Position numbers and translations under genes: made by a program | The notes under the pieces: model-generated | Databases searched by the model: none | Told to the model about the DNA's origin: nothing | What the model saw: the letters and a program-made list of their open reading frames with translations, nothing else | Part shown: positions 51,521 to 59,887 of the stretch, one piece after another | Numbering within the stretch: position 1 is the first letter of the stretch | Layout of the letters: each line of letters starts with the position of its first letter | DNA from: Luteitalea sp. TBR-22 | GTDB taxonomy: Bacteria; Acidobacteriota; Vicinamibacteria; Vicinamibacterales; Vicinamibacteraceae | Length of the DNA stretch: 64,000 bases | Reading direction: 5' to 3' | Assembly (NCBI RefSeq): GCF_016865485.1 | Contig: NZ_AP024452.1 | Coordinates: 952,501 to 1,016,500 of the forward strand

Positions 51521-52636
51521 ATGACGCATCTCCAGTCGTACAGGCAGGCGGGTGCCGTGGTCATCGCGGCGCTGATCACGGCCGCAGTGACCACGGCCAC
51601 GCTGCAGGCAGGGCAGCGGGCCGCGTCGAGGCCAGACCCGCAACGCATCGCGCGCGGCGAGTACCTGGTGCGGACCGGCGACTGCACGGCGTGCCACACG
51701 CCCTGGAAGATGGGCGACAACGGCCCCGAGCCCGATGCGTCCCGCTTCCTCTCGGGACATCCCGCGACCCTCGCCGTGACCGAGCCGGTCGGCCTGCGCC
51801 CGCCGTTCCTCGGCGCCGCCAGTCCGACGCTGACGGCCTGGTTCGGGCCGTGGGGGCGCAGCCACAGCGCCAACATCACCTCGGACCGCGAGACCGGCAT
51901 CGGCGCCTGGACGGAGCGGCAGTTCATCGACACCATCCGCAACGGGAAGCACCTCGGCGACGGGCGTCCGCTGCTGCCGCCGATGCCCTGGGAGCCGTTC
52001 CGGCTCATGTCGGACGAGGACCTGGGGGCGATCTACGCGTACCTGCAGACGGTGCCGGCCATTGCCAACAAGGTGCCGGGGCCCGTGGCTCCGGGCGGGC
52101 CGGCGATGCCGCCCCCGCCGCCGCCCCCGGCGCTCACCGCGCTGAAGGTCGCGCCGAGCCACGCCGATCCCGTGGCGCGCGGCAAGTACCTGGTGACCAG
52201 CAAGGGCTGCGGCGACTGCCACACGCCGATGCGCATGGGCGAGAAGGGGCCGGAGTACGACACGTCGCGCATGCTGTCGGGCTACGACGCCCGGGAAGCC
52301 GTGCCGGCCATGCCGTCGGTCGAGGGCATCGGCTATGCGTTTGCCCTGCAGCCGGTGTTTGCCGGCGGCTGGGGGCTGAGCTTCGCGGCCAACCTCACGC
52401 CGGACGCCGAGACCGGCTTGGGGACGTGGACCGAGCAGCAGTTCCTCGACACGCTCCGCAACGGCCGGCACCAGGGCCGCGGCCGCCAGCTCATGCCGCC
52501 GATGCCGTGGCAGGCGTTCGGCCAGATGGACGATGCCGACCTCAAGGCCATCTTTGCGTACCTGCGGACCGTGCCTGCCGTGAAGAACCGCGTGCCGGAT
52601 CCGGTGGCGCCGGTGGCCGCGCGAACGGCGAGATAG
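51521..52636 (+). CDS. Dihaem cytochrome c with duplicated domain
   Basis: The 371 residues contain an N-terminal hydrophobic helix (AVVIAALITAAVTTATL; signal or anchor) and two homologous cytochrome c domains joined by a Pro-rich linker (MPPPPPPPAL). The haem motifs are CTACH (55-59) and CGDCH (229-233), each followed by LxPPMPWxxF as in alcohol dehydrogenase cytochrome subunits. The duplication is seen from repeated RGxYLV, GxWTExQF and MPW segments. It likely works with the 50404 protein; no dehydrogenase is encoded nearby. Confidence 0.87.
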   Translation: MTHLQSYRQAGAVVIAALITAAVTTATLQAGQRAASRPDPQRIARGEYLVRTGDCTACHTPWKMGDNGPEPDASRFLSGHPATLAVTEPVGLRPPFLGAASPTLTAWFGPWGRSHSANITSDRETGIGAWTERQFIDTIRNGKHLGDGRPLLPPMPWEPFRLMSDEDLGAIYAYLQTVPAIANKVPGPVAPGGPAMPPPPPPPALTALKVAPSHADPVARGKYLVTSKGCGDCHTPMRMGEKGPEYDTSRMLSGYDAREAVPAMPSVEGIGYAFALQPVFAGGWGLSFAANLTPDAETGLGTWTEQQFLDTLRNGRHQGRGRQLMPPMPWQAFGQMDDADLKAIFAYLRTVPAVKNRVPDPVAPVAARTAR

Positions 52637-52757
52637 CAACGGGCGCAGGACGCGGAAGGTGCCGGGTCGGACGCCCGGCCCTCCCTCCTGCGTCTGCCGG
52701 CCCTGCCTTTGCCGCTCCCCGATTGGCGAAGGGCGACCGAAGAAGGCCGATTTCCGC

Positions 52758-52763
52758 TAGAAT
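52758..52763 (+). promoter_or_regulatory. -10 element directly before the Rrf2 start codon
   Basis: TAGAAT (five of six to consensus) lies six bases before ATG 52770. The usual +1 position would be the start codon itself, implying a leaderless transcript. No clear -35 and no Shine-Dalgarno sequence are visible. Confidence 0.45.
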
Positions 52764-52769
52764 CGACAC

Positions 52770-53234
52770 ATGCTCCGCCTGTCCAAGAAGACCGACTACG
52801 CCCTGATGGCCATGAAGCACCTGGCGCTGCACGGCGACCGTGGGTCGGCCAGTGCGCGCGAGATCGCGGAGCAGTACGACATCCCGGCCGAGCTGATGGC
52901 CAAGGTCCTGCAGCGACTGGTGCGGCGCGGCTTGCTCGTGTCGCATCAGGGCACCCGCGGCGGCTATCAGCTCGCGCGCCCGGCGACCATGATGTCGGTC
53001 GCCGACGTGATCCAGGCCGTCGACGGGCCGCTGACCGTCACGGCCTGCTCGACCGACGACCACGCCTGCGACCAGTACACCAAGTGCAACGTGCGTGACC
53101 CGCTCTGGCGCATCAAGGACCGGATCCTGATGGCCCTGGCCGGCTGCACCCTGGCCGAGATCGTCGACGAGACCAGCGTGCCGACGATGCCGGTCAGCCT
53201 GTCGCGACGCACACCCGTCCCGGCTGCCGAATAG
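52770..53234 (+). CDS. iscR: Rrf2/IscR-type iron-sulfur-cluster-sensing regulator
   Basis: The 154 residues start with the Rrf2 helix LSKKTDYALMAMKHLAL, a winged helix (ELMAKVLQRLVRRGLL, GTRGGYQLAR) and Cys 93, 100 and 106 for a [2Fe-2S] cluster (C-x6-C-x5-C). It controls the sulfur mobilisation genes that follow: the desulfurase starts 82 bases downstream. In IscR of other bacteria the apo form relieves repression when clusters are short. A name other than iscR (general Rrf2) cannot be ruled out from sequence alone. Confidence 0.85.
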   Translation: MLRLSKKTDYALMAMKHLALHGDRGSASAREIAEQYDIPAELMAKVLQRLVRRGLLVSHQGTRGGYQLARPATMMSVADVIQAVDGPLTVTACSTDDHACDQYTKCNVRDPLWRIKDRILMALAGCTLAEIVDETSVPTMPVSLSRRTPVPAAE

Positions 53235-53282
53235 GCGGCCCGACGCGCGTTACCCCGCGCTCCTCGCCGACCGTTCGACATC

Positions 53283-53306
53283 CGGCATTCCCGGCATCGC
53301 GGCAGT
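53283..53306. repeat. 8/9-bp dispersed repeat upstream of the desulfurase gene
   Basis: CGGCATTCCC-GGCATCG-CGGCA forms three spaced GGCA(T) units immediately 5' of the cysteine desulfurase start. It is identical in core to copies near 54.5 and 54.97 kb. Confidence 0.65.
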
Positions 53307-53316
53307 CTCGTCCCCC

Positions 53317-54492
53317 GTGTCCCGCCTGTACTTCGACGCCCACGCCACCACGCCCTGCGACCCGCAGGTGGTCGCGGCGATGCTGCCGTTCTTCACCGAG
53401 CGTTTCGGCAACGCCGCGAGCCTGCAGCATCCCTACGGCTGGGAAGCGCAGGAGGCGGTCGAGCAGGCACGGCAGCGCGTCGCCGGACTGGTCGGCGCGA
53501 AGTTGCGCGACGTGGTGTTCACCAGCGGCGCCACCGAGGCCAACAACCTCGCGATTCGCGGGGTGATCGAGGCGCAGCTCGACAGCGGGCGGGCGCCTGC
53601 CGACCTGCACGTGGTGACGCTGATCACCGAGCACCCCGCGGTGCTCGACCCGTGCGCTCGGCTCGAGCACGTCGGCGTGAGCGTCACACGTGTGCCCGTG
53701 CAGCCCGATGGCCTTGTCGATCCCGAGCGCCTGCGGACCCTCGTCACGCCGGGCACGACGCTCGTCTCGGTCATGGCCGGCAACAACGAGATCGGCGTGC
53801 TGCAGCCGCTGGCCGCGATCGCCGCGATCGCCCACGGTGCCGGCGCGTGGTTCCACTGCGACGCGTCGCAGGCCACCGGCTACCTCGCCATCGACATGGC
53901 CGCGCAGGACATCGACCTGCTGTCGTGCACGGCGCACAAGATCTACGGCCCGAAGGGGGTCGGCGCGCTGGTCGTGCGGAGGTCGTCGAAGGTGACGCTC
54001 GCCGCCCAGCACCTCGGCGGCGGCCACGAACGCGGCCTGCGATCCGGCACCCTGAACGTCCCCGGCATCGTCGGCTTCGGCGAGGCGGCACGCCTGGCGG
54101 TCGCACGGCGGGCCGACGACGGTGCCCGGGTCGGCGCGCTGCGCGACAGGCTGTGGGCGCGGCTCCGTGCCTCGCTGCCCGGTGTGCACCTCCGCGGGGC
54201 GGCCACGCCGCGCCTGCCGCACAACCTCAACGTCGGCTTCGATGGGGTGACGGGCCGCGACCTGATCCTGGCCCTCACCGACGTGGCGGTGTCGCCGGGC
54301 GCCGCATGTGCCTCGACCTCGGCCGACGCCTCGCACGTCCTGCTGGCCCTCGGGCTGGACGAAGCCGCGGCGAAGAGCTCCCTGCGGTTCGGCCTCCTGC
54401 GGACCGTCACCGAGGCCGACGTCGAGAGCCTGGCCGATCGCCTGATCGAGCTGGTTCCGTCCCTGCGCGCCTCCCGCGGCCCGAAACGGTAG
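53317..54492 (+). CDS. Cysteine desulfurase (IscS/NifS family)
   Basis: The 391-residue PLP enzyme takes sulfur from cysteine for cluster assembly. Lys208 (SCTAHKIYGPKG) binds PLP, His106 (ITEHPAV) stacks on it, and Asp182 and Gln185 are the usual contacts. The catalytic Cys331 is in GAACASTSADASHV, a short loop typical of NifS/IscS class I. GTG 53317 gives the standard MxRxYxDxxATTP start. Positioned between iscR and the A-type carrier, it is probably the Isc desulfurase; no iscU scaffold is present in the window. Confidence 0.92.
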   Translation: MSRLYFDAHATTPCDPQVVAAMLPFFTERFGNAASLQHPYGWEAQEAVEQARQRVAGLVGAKLRDVVFTSGATEANNLAIRGVIEAQLDSGRAPADLHVVTLITEHPAVLDPCARLEHVGVSVTRVPVQPDGLVDPERLRTLVTPGTTLVSVMAGNNEIGVLQPLAAIAAIAHGAGAWFHCDASQATGYLAIDMAAQDIDLLSCTAHKIYGPKGVGALVVRRSSKVTLAAQHLGGGHERGLRSGTLNVPGIVGFGEAARLAVARRADDGARVGALRDRLWARLRASLPGVHLRGAATPRLPHNLNVGFDGVTGRDLILALTDVAVSPGAACASTSADASHVLLALGLDEAAAKSSLRFGLLRTVTEADVESLADRLIELVPSLRASRGPKR

Positions 54493-54517
54493 ACTGGAAC
54501 GAGAGGTACCCATGTTC

Positions 54518-54570
54518 GCCATGCCGACAATGCCCCGACATTCCCAGCATTCCCGGCATCGCAGCATCAC
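54518..54570. repeat. 8/9-bp dispersed repeat between desulfurase and carrier genes
   Basis: Units CATGCCGAC, AATGCCCC, GACATTCCC, AGCATTCCC, GGCATCGC and AGCATCAC run through the gap. They belong to the same family as 53283-53306 and 9606-9650. Confidence 0.7.
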
Positions 54571-54579
54571 AAGGATCAA

Positions 54580-54909
54580 ATGATGTACATCACCCTCGAC
54601 GCTGGACGTCAGATCCGCAAGCTCCTCGAGAAGCAGGGCATGCCCCAGGGCGGCCTGCGCGTCGGCGTGAAGGCCGGCGGCTGCAGCGGCCTGAGCTATG
54701 TGTTCGCCTGGGAAGGCGAGCCGCAGGCCCAGGACCAGGTGTTCGACGGCCCCGACGACTCCCGCATCTACGTCGACCCGAAGAGCCTGAAGTTCCTCGA
54801 AGGCACGCAGCTCGACTACGACACGAGCCTGATCAGCAAGGGCTTCGTGGTGGTCAACCCGAAGGCCAAGGCGACCTGCGGCTGCGGTACGTCGTTTTCG
54901 CTGAGCTGA
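54580..54909 (+). CDS. iscA: A-type iron-sulfur carrier (IscA/ErpA/HesB family)
   Basis: The 109 residues carry the three invariant cysteines: Cys35 (GGCSGLSY) and Cys100/Cys102 (TCGCGTSF). It passes assembled clusters to apoproteins. Two ATG codons are adjacent (54580 and 54583). The name could equally be erpA or sufA, since only one member is visible. It closes the isc-like group: regulator, desulfurase, carrier. Confidence 0.9.
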   Translation: MMYITLDAGRQIRKLLEKQGMPQGGLRVGVKAGGCSGLSYVFAWEGEPQAQDQVFDGPDDSRIYVDPKSLKFLEGTQLDYDTSLISKGFVVVNPKAKATCGCGTSFSLS

Positions 54910-54919
54910 GCATCCCCGG

Positions 54920-54989
54920 CCTTGGTCATTCGGCCTTCGGCCCTGGTGGTGCAGCGGCCGTTCCCGGCATCGCAGCATCGCGGCATCAC
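54920..54989. repeat. Heptamer array between convergent genes, merging into the 8/9-bp repeat
   Basis: CCTTGGT, CATTCGG, CCTTCGG, CCCTGGT, GGTGCAG and CGGCCGT, then CATCGCG-type units, run in one register. The first units resemble 47086-47141. The stop codon of the antiporter gene (54986-54988) lies inside the array. Confidence 0.75.
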
Positions 54990-56311
54990 TGTGCCGGCGC
55001 CGTCGTCCCATGCGTCGGCTCGGCCACGTCCATCTTTCCGACCTCGCCGGCCCGCGCCAGGGCATTGCGGAAGAGGATGGGGCCGATGGTCTCGTGCAGC
55101 GTGATCATCGAGACGATGAGGGCGTAGAGCCGGCCGCCCCAGTCGGGGAACTCCGCGTTGATCAGGATCGCCAGGCCGAGCGTCACGCCGGCCTGCGACA
55201 CCAGTCCCATCCACGCCAGCGCCGGCGGTTGGCCCGTCAACCCGGCCACCTTGGCGCCGATCGTGGCGCTGCCGCGGATGAGCGCCATCCGCACCGCCGC
55301 GATCGCCACCGCCAGCAGGCCCACGGTCGCCAGCGCGCCCAGGTGGAGGTTGGCGCCGGCCGCCGCGAAGAACAGCACCAGCACCGGCAGCGCGCCGCGC
55401 TCCACGGCGAGGCGTAGCGCATCGCCTTCCGGCGGCGCGATGTTCTCGACGACCAGCCCAGCCCCGAGGGCGGCGAGCAGCGGCTCGAAGTGCAGCGCGC
55501 TTCCGACCTGGCTGAGCACGACCGCCACGCCCAGCAGCACCACGGTCACCTCGCGCCCGACATGCCGCAGGTAGAACGCGAAGCACGCGCCGACGATGCC
55601 CCCGAAGGCGAACGACCCGAAGATCTCCCACGCCAGGCCCGAGAGCAGTCCGTGGCCGGCCTGTCCGCTGCCGAGCGCGAAGCGCACGCTCTCCATCGAC
55701 AGCGTGAACAGCAGGATCAGCATCAGGTCGGCGAGCACCACGAGGGCCAGGACCAACTCGGCCAGCGGCCCCCTGGCGCGGCTCTCGGTGATGACGGCGA
55801 TGCTGACCGTCGGCGAGAAGCTCACCGTCACGGTGGCGACGAGGGCGGCCATCGCGATGCGCGGCAGACCCTCGACCTCGGGGGCAATCGGCAGCCATGG
55901 CCAGGCCACGAAGAACAACGCGCCGAGCGTCACCCACATCAACGCCAGCATCACGCCGCCCATCGTGAGCATGGCGCGCAACTGCGGCCGGAGGCGCACG
56001 ATGTTGATCTCGAGGCCGGCGATGAAGGCGATCAGGGCGATGGCCAGGCCGTTGACGACCTGCATCTCGCGGGCCATCGCCGGCGACAGGATGGCGCCCG
56101 CGTACGGGCCACACACCACGCCGAAGCACAGGTAGCCGGAGATCCGCGGCAGCCGGAAGCGCTCGAACAGCTCGCCGGTGAGCGAGGCGGCAATCAGCGC
56201 GAAGCCGATCGCGAGCGCAGTGCCCGGACCGCCACTCTGCCCGGGCGCCGGCGCCCGGCCGGTGACCAGCGCCGTCGTGGCGACGATCAGCACCAGCGCC
56301 AGCAGGCGCAT
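54986..56311 (-). CDS. Monovalent cation/proton antiporter (CPA2, Kef-like), second of two
   Basis: The 441-residue membrane protein has about 12 predicted helices. Family-like features are GLEINIVRLRP after helix 3, SFSPTVSIAVITESRARGPLAE and SQAGVTLGLAILINAEFPDW, and the charged helix pair typical of CPA2. There is no C-terminal nucleotide-binding domain; the tail is short and Thr/Pro/Ala-rich. ATG 56311 overlaps the upstream gene's stop in ATGA. The ion is not determined; Na+ or K+ exchange for protons is likely. Confidence 0.82.
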   Translation of the reverse strand: MRLLALVLIVATTALVTGRAPAPGQSGGPGTALAIGFALIAASLTGELFERFRLPRISGYLCFGVVCGPYAGAILSPAMAREMQVVNGLAIALIAFIAGLEINIVRLRPQLRAMLTMGGVMLALMWVTLGALFFVAWPWLPIAPEVEGLPRIAMAALVATVTVSFSPTVSIAVITESRARGPLAELVLALVVLADLMLILLFTLSMESVRFALGSGQAGHGLLSGLAWEIFGSFAFGGIVGACFAFYLRHVGREVTVVLLGVAVVLSQVGSALHFEPLLAALGAGLVVENIAPPEGDALRLAVERGALPVLVLFFAAAGANLHLGALATVGLLAVAIAAVRMALIRGSATIGAKVAGLTGQPPALAWMGLVSQAGVTLGLAILINAEFPDWGGRLYALIVSMITLHETIGPILFRNALARAGEVGKMDVAEPTHGTTAPAQ

Positions 56312-57495
56312 CAGGCCCGCGCCTCGTCGGAGGGGCGGAGCACGAGCGCGAGCGCCTCGGACGCGAGCGTCGCCATGACGACCGCCGTGAGGATGGCCGT
56401 CATGCCCGGAGTGCGGACGACCTGCAACAGGTGCAGCGCGAGCGCGATTCCGAGCAGGCCCGGCGCCACCAGGTGCAGCCCCAGTTCGCCGGCCGTCAGG
56501 CGGCCCTGCAGGCGGGTCGCCAGCCAGCCACCGGTCAGCTTGCCCGTCAGCCGGAACAGCACGAGCGGGGCGCTCAGCCAGACGGCCTCGCGCGAGTAGG
56601 CACAGGAGGCACCGGCCACCAGCAGCAGCACGACCAGCAGCGGGTGCTGCACGCGCTGCAGGTCCTCGCGCACCACCCGGTCGGCGTGCCCGGGCAGCCA
56701 CACCCACAGCACGCCCGCCACCAACCCGGCCAGCAAGGGCGACAGCCCCAGGTACGACGACGTGCCGCCGATCAGCGCGAGGATGCCGGCGATGAAGACG
56801 TTGCGCTCGGCCCGCGAGTGGGCGCGCTCGAAGAGCATCCAGCCCGCCAGGCCCATGGCGCTGCCCAGCAACACCGTCCAGGCCGCCCAGGTGGCGATGT
56901 CGGCAGCGGGCGCGGCGAGGCTGCGGCCGATCGACGCGACCACGAGGCCGCTCACCACGATCGGCAGCACGTCGTCGAGATCGGCGATCTTCACGGCGAA
57001 GGCGTGCGTCGCCGAGACGTCGCTGGTGCTCGACGCGGAGGAGACCGACGCGCACAACCCGAGCGTGACGCCCACCAACCCGACGGGCAGCCCGAGCGGC
57101 ATGCCCCATGCGCCGAGCAGGACGAGGAAGGCGGCCGCGACGATCAACAGCGTGATGCCTGCCTCGAGGCTCGCTGCGGCGAAGACGCGGCGGTCGCGCG
57201 GTCCTTCGAGCGCGAGCGCGAGGCCGGCGAACACGCCGAGTACGGCGAGCGCCACGGCGACGACGGCGTCGAGGTATCCGAGGGCGGTCGGGTTCAACAC
57301 GTTGGAGAACGCCGGGCCGAGGGCGGCGCCGATCGGCACGAAGACGACAGCGGGCGCGACGGCGGGGGCCAGGCCCAGCGCGGCGCGCGTGCGCAGCGGC
57401 TGCAGCCACGACGGCCCGTCGGGCTGCACCGGCGGCAGGGCGGTGTCGAGGGCGTCGGCGCCCCCGACCTCGCGCCAGTCTTCCTGGCGGCTCAT
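56311..57495 (-). CDS. Monovalent cation/proton antiporter-like protein, first of two
   Basis: The 394-residue polytopic membrane protein begins with a 35-residue cytoplasmic segment, then about 11-12 helices (VVAVALAVLGVFAGLALAL, TLLIVAAAFLVLLGAWGMP and so on). Segments FAVKIADLDDVLPIVVSGLVV and SSYLGLSPLLAGLVAGVLWVW look like the ion-path helices. Sequence similarity to the neighbouring antiporter is low, so the pair is not a recent duplication; they may act as a heteromer. The start overlaps the PDZ gene in ATGA. Confidence 0.72.
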   Translation of the reverse strand: MSRQEDWREVGGADALDTALPPVQPDGPSWLQPLRTRAALGLAPAVAPAVVFVPIGAALGPAFSNVLNPTALGYLDAVVAVALAVLGVFAGLALALEGPRDRRVFAAASLEAGITLLIVAAAFLVLLGAWGMPLGLPVGLVGVTLGLCASVSSASSTSDVSATHAFAVKIADLDDVLPIVVSGLVVASIGRSLAAPAADIATWAAWTVLLGSAMGLAGWMLFERAHSRAERNVFIAGILALIGGTSSYLGLSPLLAGLVAGVLWVWLPGHADRVVREDLQRVQHPLLVVLLLVAGASCAYSREAVWLSAPLVLFRLTGKLTGGWLATRLQGRLTAGELGLHLVAPGLLGIALALHLLQVVRTPGMTAILTAVVMATLASEALALVLRPSDEARA

Positions 57496-58814
57496 CGCGG
57501 CACGGCGACGAGCCGTGGACGGCCGTCGGCCTCGACGCTCAGCAGCAGGCTGCCGCCGGCGGGCAGGGCCTCGAAGGCCCGCACGATCGCGGCCGGTGTG
57601 GGCGCCCGCGTCGGACCCATCGCCACGACGATCGCGCCACTGCTCAGCAGGGCGGCCGCGCCTGCCGACCCTTCCTGAACTCGCACGATCTCGCTGCCGC
57701 GTCCCTCGATGGCGCGCAGCGTCAACCCGAGCGGCCGACTCGACGTGTCGGCCGCAGCGCGCACGGGCGACTGCGGGAGGGCCGGCCGTGCTCCGACGAT
57801 GACCGGGACGGTCAGGATGGCGCCGTCTCGGCGCACCGTGAGCGACAGGGTCGTCCCCGGGGCGCTGCGGGCGACCCGCTGGGCCAGCGCGGCGCCGTTG
57901 CGCATGGGCTGGCCGTTCACCGCCGTCACGACGTCGCCGGGCACCAGTCGCCCGGCCGATGGCCCGTCGTCGCGGACGGTGACCACCGCGGCGCCTGCCT
58001 GCGCGCCGGTCGCGGCGCTGAGTCGGGTGTCGAGTGCCTGCGTGGTGATGCCGAGATCGCCGGGCGGCGTGGTGGTGCCCCGCAGGAGCGGGTCGACCAT
58101 CGCCAGCAGCACGGACGCAGGCACCACGGCCGGTTCGTGGTTCACACGGGTCACCAGGCCCACCAGGCGCCCGTCGAGCGTGAACACCGGTGCCCCCTCG
58201 TCGTCGGCCGCGCCCCGCCCGACGCTGTAGAGCGGACCATCCCACCGGGGATCGCCGAGGCCATCGCTGCGGCCGACGAATACCGGGCGCAGCGACGTGC
58301 CGGCGTCGCTCGCCTCCGCTACGGCCACATAGCCAGGTGCCGTCAGAGGCTGGGAATCGCGGATCGTCAGCACCGGCGCCGGGCTGGACGGCACCCGCAC
58401 CAGCGTCACACCCCGCACCGGATCGCGGCCGAGCACGGTCACGGGACCGGGCATGCCGAAGACGGCCTCGACGAGGGCGCGCTCGGGCAGCAGCGCCATG
58501 GCCACGTCGTCGCGGACGCGCAGCGCCGGCACGAGGCGCCAGCCGTCGTCGACGCCTGGCCGCGAGACACGCAGCGACGTCAGCGCGCCCTCGACCCGTC
58601 CCGTGAGCTCGCGCACCGCCAGCGACAGGTCGTCGAAGGCGGCGCGCGCGGCGAGGCGCGCCAGCGGCTGCGCCGACGTGCCGTCGCGCACCTCGCTCGA
58701 CGTGTCGGGGAAGCGGAAGCGCGCCAGCACCAGCAGCACCACCAGCGACACGCCGATGGTCGCCGCGAGGAGGCGCGTTTCCCGCGAGAGGGCGGAGCCT
58801 CCTGGAGCACCCAT
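57492..58814 (-). CDS. Inactive HtrA-like trypsin-fold protein with PDZ domains
   Basis: The 440 residues have one N-terminal helix (LLAATIGVSLVVLLVLARF), a trypsin/HtrA-like domain (about 75-240) and two PDZ domains (about 250-340 with LVPGDVVTAVNGQP, and about 355-440). The active-site loop reads DDEGAPVF where GNSGGP is expected, so the catalytic serine is Glu206. The Asp motif is also lost (DPVRGV) and no TNxHV His motif is seen. It is thus a pseudoprotease, probably a periplasmic anchor or sensor. Its gene links the B12 uptake genes to the antiporters. Confidence 0.78.
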   Translation of the reverse strand: MGAPGGSALSRETRLLAATIGVSLVVLLVLARFRFPDTSSEVRDGTSAQPLARLAARAAFDDLSLAVRELTGRVEGALTSLRVSRPGVDDGWRLVPALRVRDDVAMALLPERALVEAVFGMPGPVTVLGRDPVRGVTLVRVPSSPAPVLTIRDSQPLTAPGYVAVAEASDAGTSLRPVFVGRSDGLGDPRWDGPLYSVGRGAADDEGAPVFTLDGRLVGLVTRVNHEPAVVPASVLLAMVDPLLRGTTTPPGDLGITTQALDTRLSAATGAQAGAAVVTVRDDGPSAGRLVPGDVVTAVNGQPMRNGAALAQRVARSAPGTTLSLTVRRDGAILTVPVIVGARPALPQSPVRAAADTSSRPLGLTLRAIEGRGSEIVRVQEGSAGAAALLSSGAIVVAMGPTRAPTPAAIVRAFEALPAGGSLLLSVEADGRPRLVAVPR

Positions 58815-58873
58815 GTCGCGGAGCGTATCACCCGTCGGAGGCCCTCGCCGAACCGCGCGCGGGCCGCCGGGTG

Positions 58874-59887
58874 CTACCGGAACGCCTCGGGGTGCAGGAC
58901 CCGGGCCAGGGCCTCGGCAGCCTGTCCGAGCCGTGGACCCGGCACGACGAACTGATCGCCCTGCAGGACGTGGATGCGGTTGCCGCGGACGGCGGGGATC
59001 GAGGGCAGCACGGCCCACGGCGACGTCGCTTCCGGGGCCCGCGCCTCGGCGCGGAGCTCGACGATGACCTCGGGCGCACGGGCCAGGAGCAGTTCGCTCG
59101 AGGCCTGCACGTTCTCCCGGTCCACGTCGGCGAAGACGTTGTCGGCGCCGGCCACGTCGAGCAGTTCGTGCAGGAAGCCCTTGCCACCGCTGGCCCACAC
59201 GTTGCGCACGGCGCCCGGCTCGCGTCCGAACACCAACACCGTACGCGGCCGAGGCGCGCCCTCGACGCGTTGACGGATGCCTACCAACTGCGCGCGCAGC
59301 ACGCCGGCCGCGGCGCGCCCCTCCTCGGTGTGCCCGGTGCGCACGCCGATCGCCTCGAGCGTCTCGAGCGTCTCGCCGATGCCACCGTGCCGGTACTCGA
59401 AGATGGCGATGCCGGCGCGTTCGAGTTGCGCCCGCAGCGCCGACTGTGAGCCGTAGGTGACGACCAGGTCGGGCTTCAGGGCGAGGATCCGCTCGACGTC
59501 GGGATCGAGCAGCGCGCCGACGCGTGGGCGCGAGGCCACGTCGGCCGGGAACTTGTCGAAGCTGCTGACCCCGACGACCTGCGGCCCGGCCCCGACCGCG
59601 AACAGCATCTCGGTGACCGAGGGCACGAGCGAGACGACCCGTGGCCCCTTTACCTCCGTCGGCGCCGGCGCCTGCTCGCGCGGCGAACACGCGACCAACA
59701 GCGCGAGGGCGCAGGCCATCACGGCGATGACCGCCGACCGCCGCCTGCCGACTGCCGCGTCCCGCCCGCCGCAAGGCTGTTCCCGATCCGCGCCCCGCGT
59801 TCCGAGGTCCCCGATTCCCGACTCCCGATTCCCGACTCCCGACTCCCGACTCCCGATTCCCGACTCCCGACTCCCGATTCCCGTCAT
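58874..59887 (-). CDS. btuF: Cobalamin ABC transporter substrate-binding lipoprotein, BtuF-like
   Basis: The 337-residue BtuF/TroA-like protein has RVVSLVPSVTEMLFAVGAG, PRVGALLDPDVERILALKPDLV and a helical backbone. The lipobox is LLVAC after a hydrophobic run. ATG 59887 is taken because it overlaps the btuC stop (ATGA) and follows AGGA. However, it puts about 50 residues, including repeated GIGSRES units encoded by a heptamer array, before the signal peptide. GTG 59722 would give a near-bare signal. The stop is certain; the start is not. Confidence 0.85.
   Translation of the reverse strand: MTGIGSRESGIGSRESGVGNRESGIGDLGTRGADREQPCGGRDAAVGRRRSAVIAVMACALALLVACSPREQAPAPTEVKGPRVVSLVPSVTEMLFAVGAGPQVVGVSSFDKFPADVASRPRVGALLDPDVERILALKPDLVVTYGSQSALRAQLERAGIAIFEYRHGGIGETLETLEAIGVRTGHTEEGRAAAGVLRAQLVGIRQRVEGAPRPRTVLVFGREPGAVRNVWASGGKGFLHELLDVAGADNVFADVDRENVQASSELLLARAPEVIVELRAEARAPEATSPWAVLPSIPAVRGNRIHVLQGDQFVVPGPRLGQAAEALARVLHPEAFR
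59778..59886. repeat. Heptamer array CCCGACT/CCCGATT inside the btuF 5' end
   Basis: Ten nearly perfect units (59810-59879) of CCCGACT and CCCGATT are preceded by drifted units back to about 59778. Three units equal 21 bases, so the btuF frame reads them as a 7-residue repeat (GIGSRES). Confidence 0.93.
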
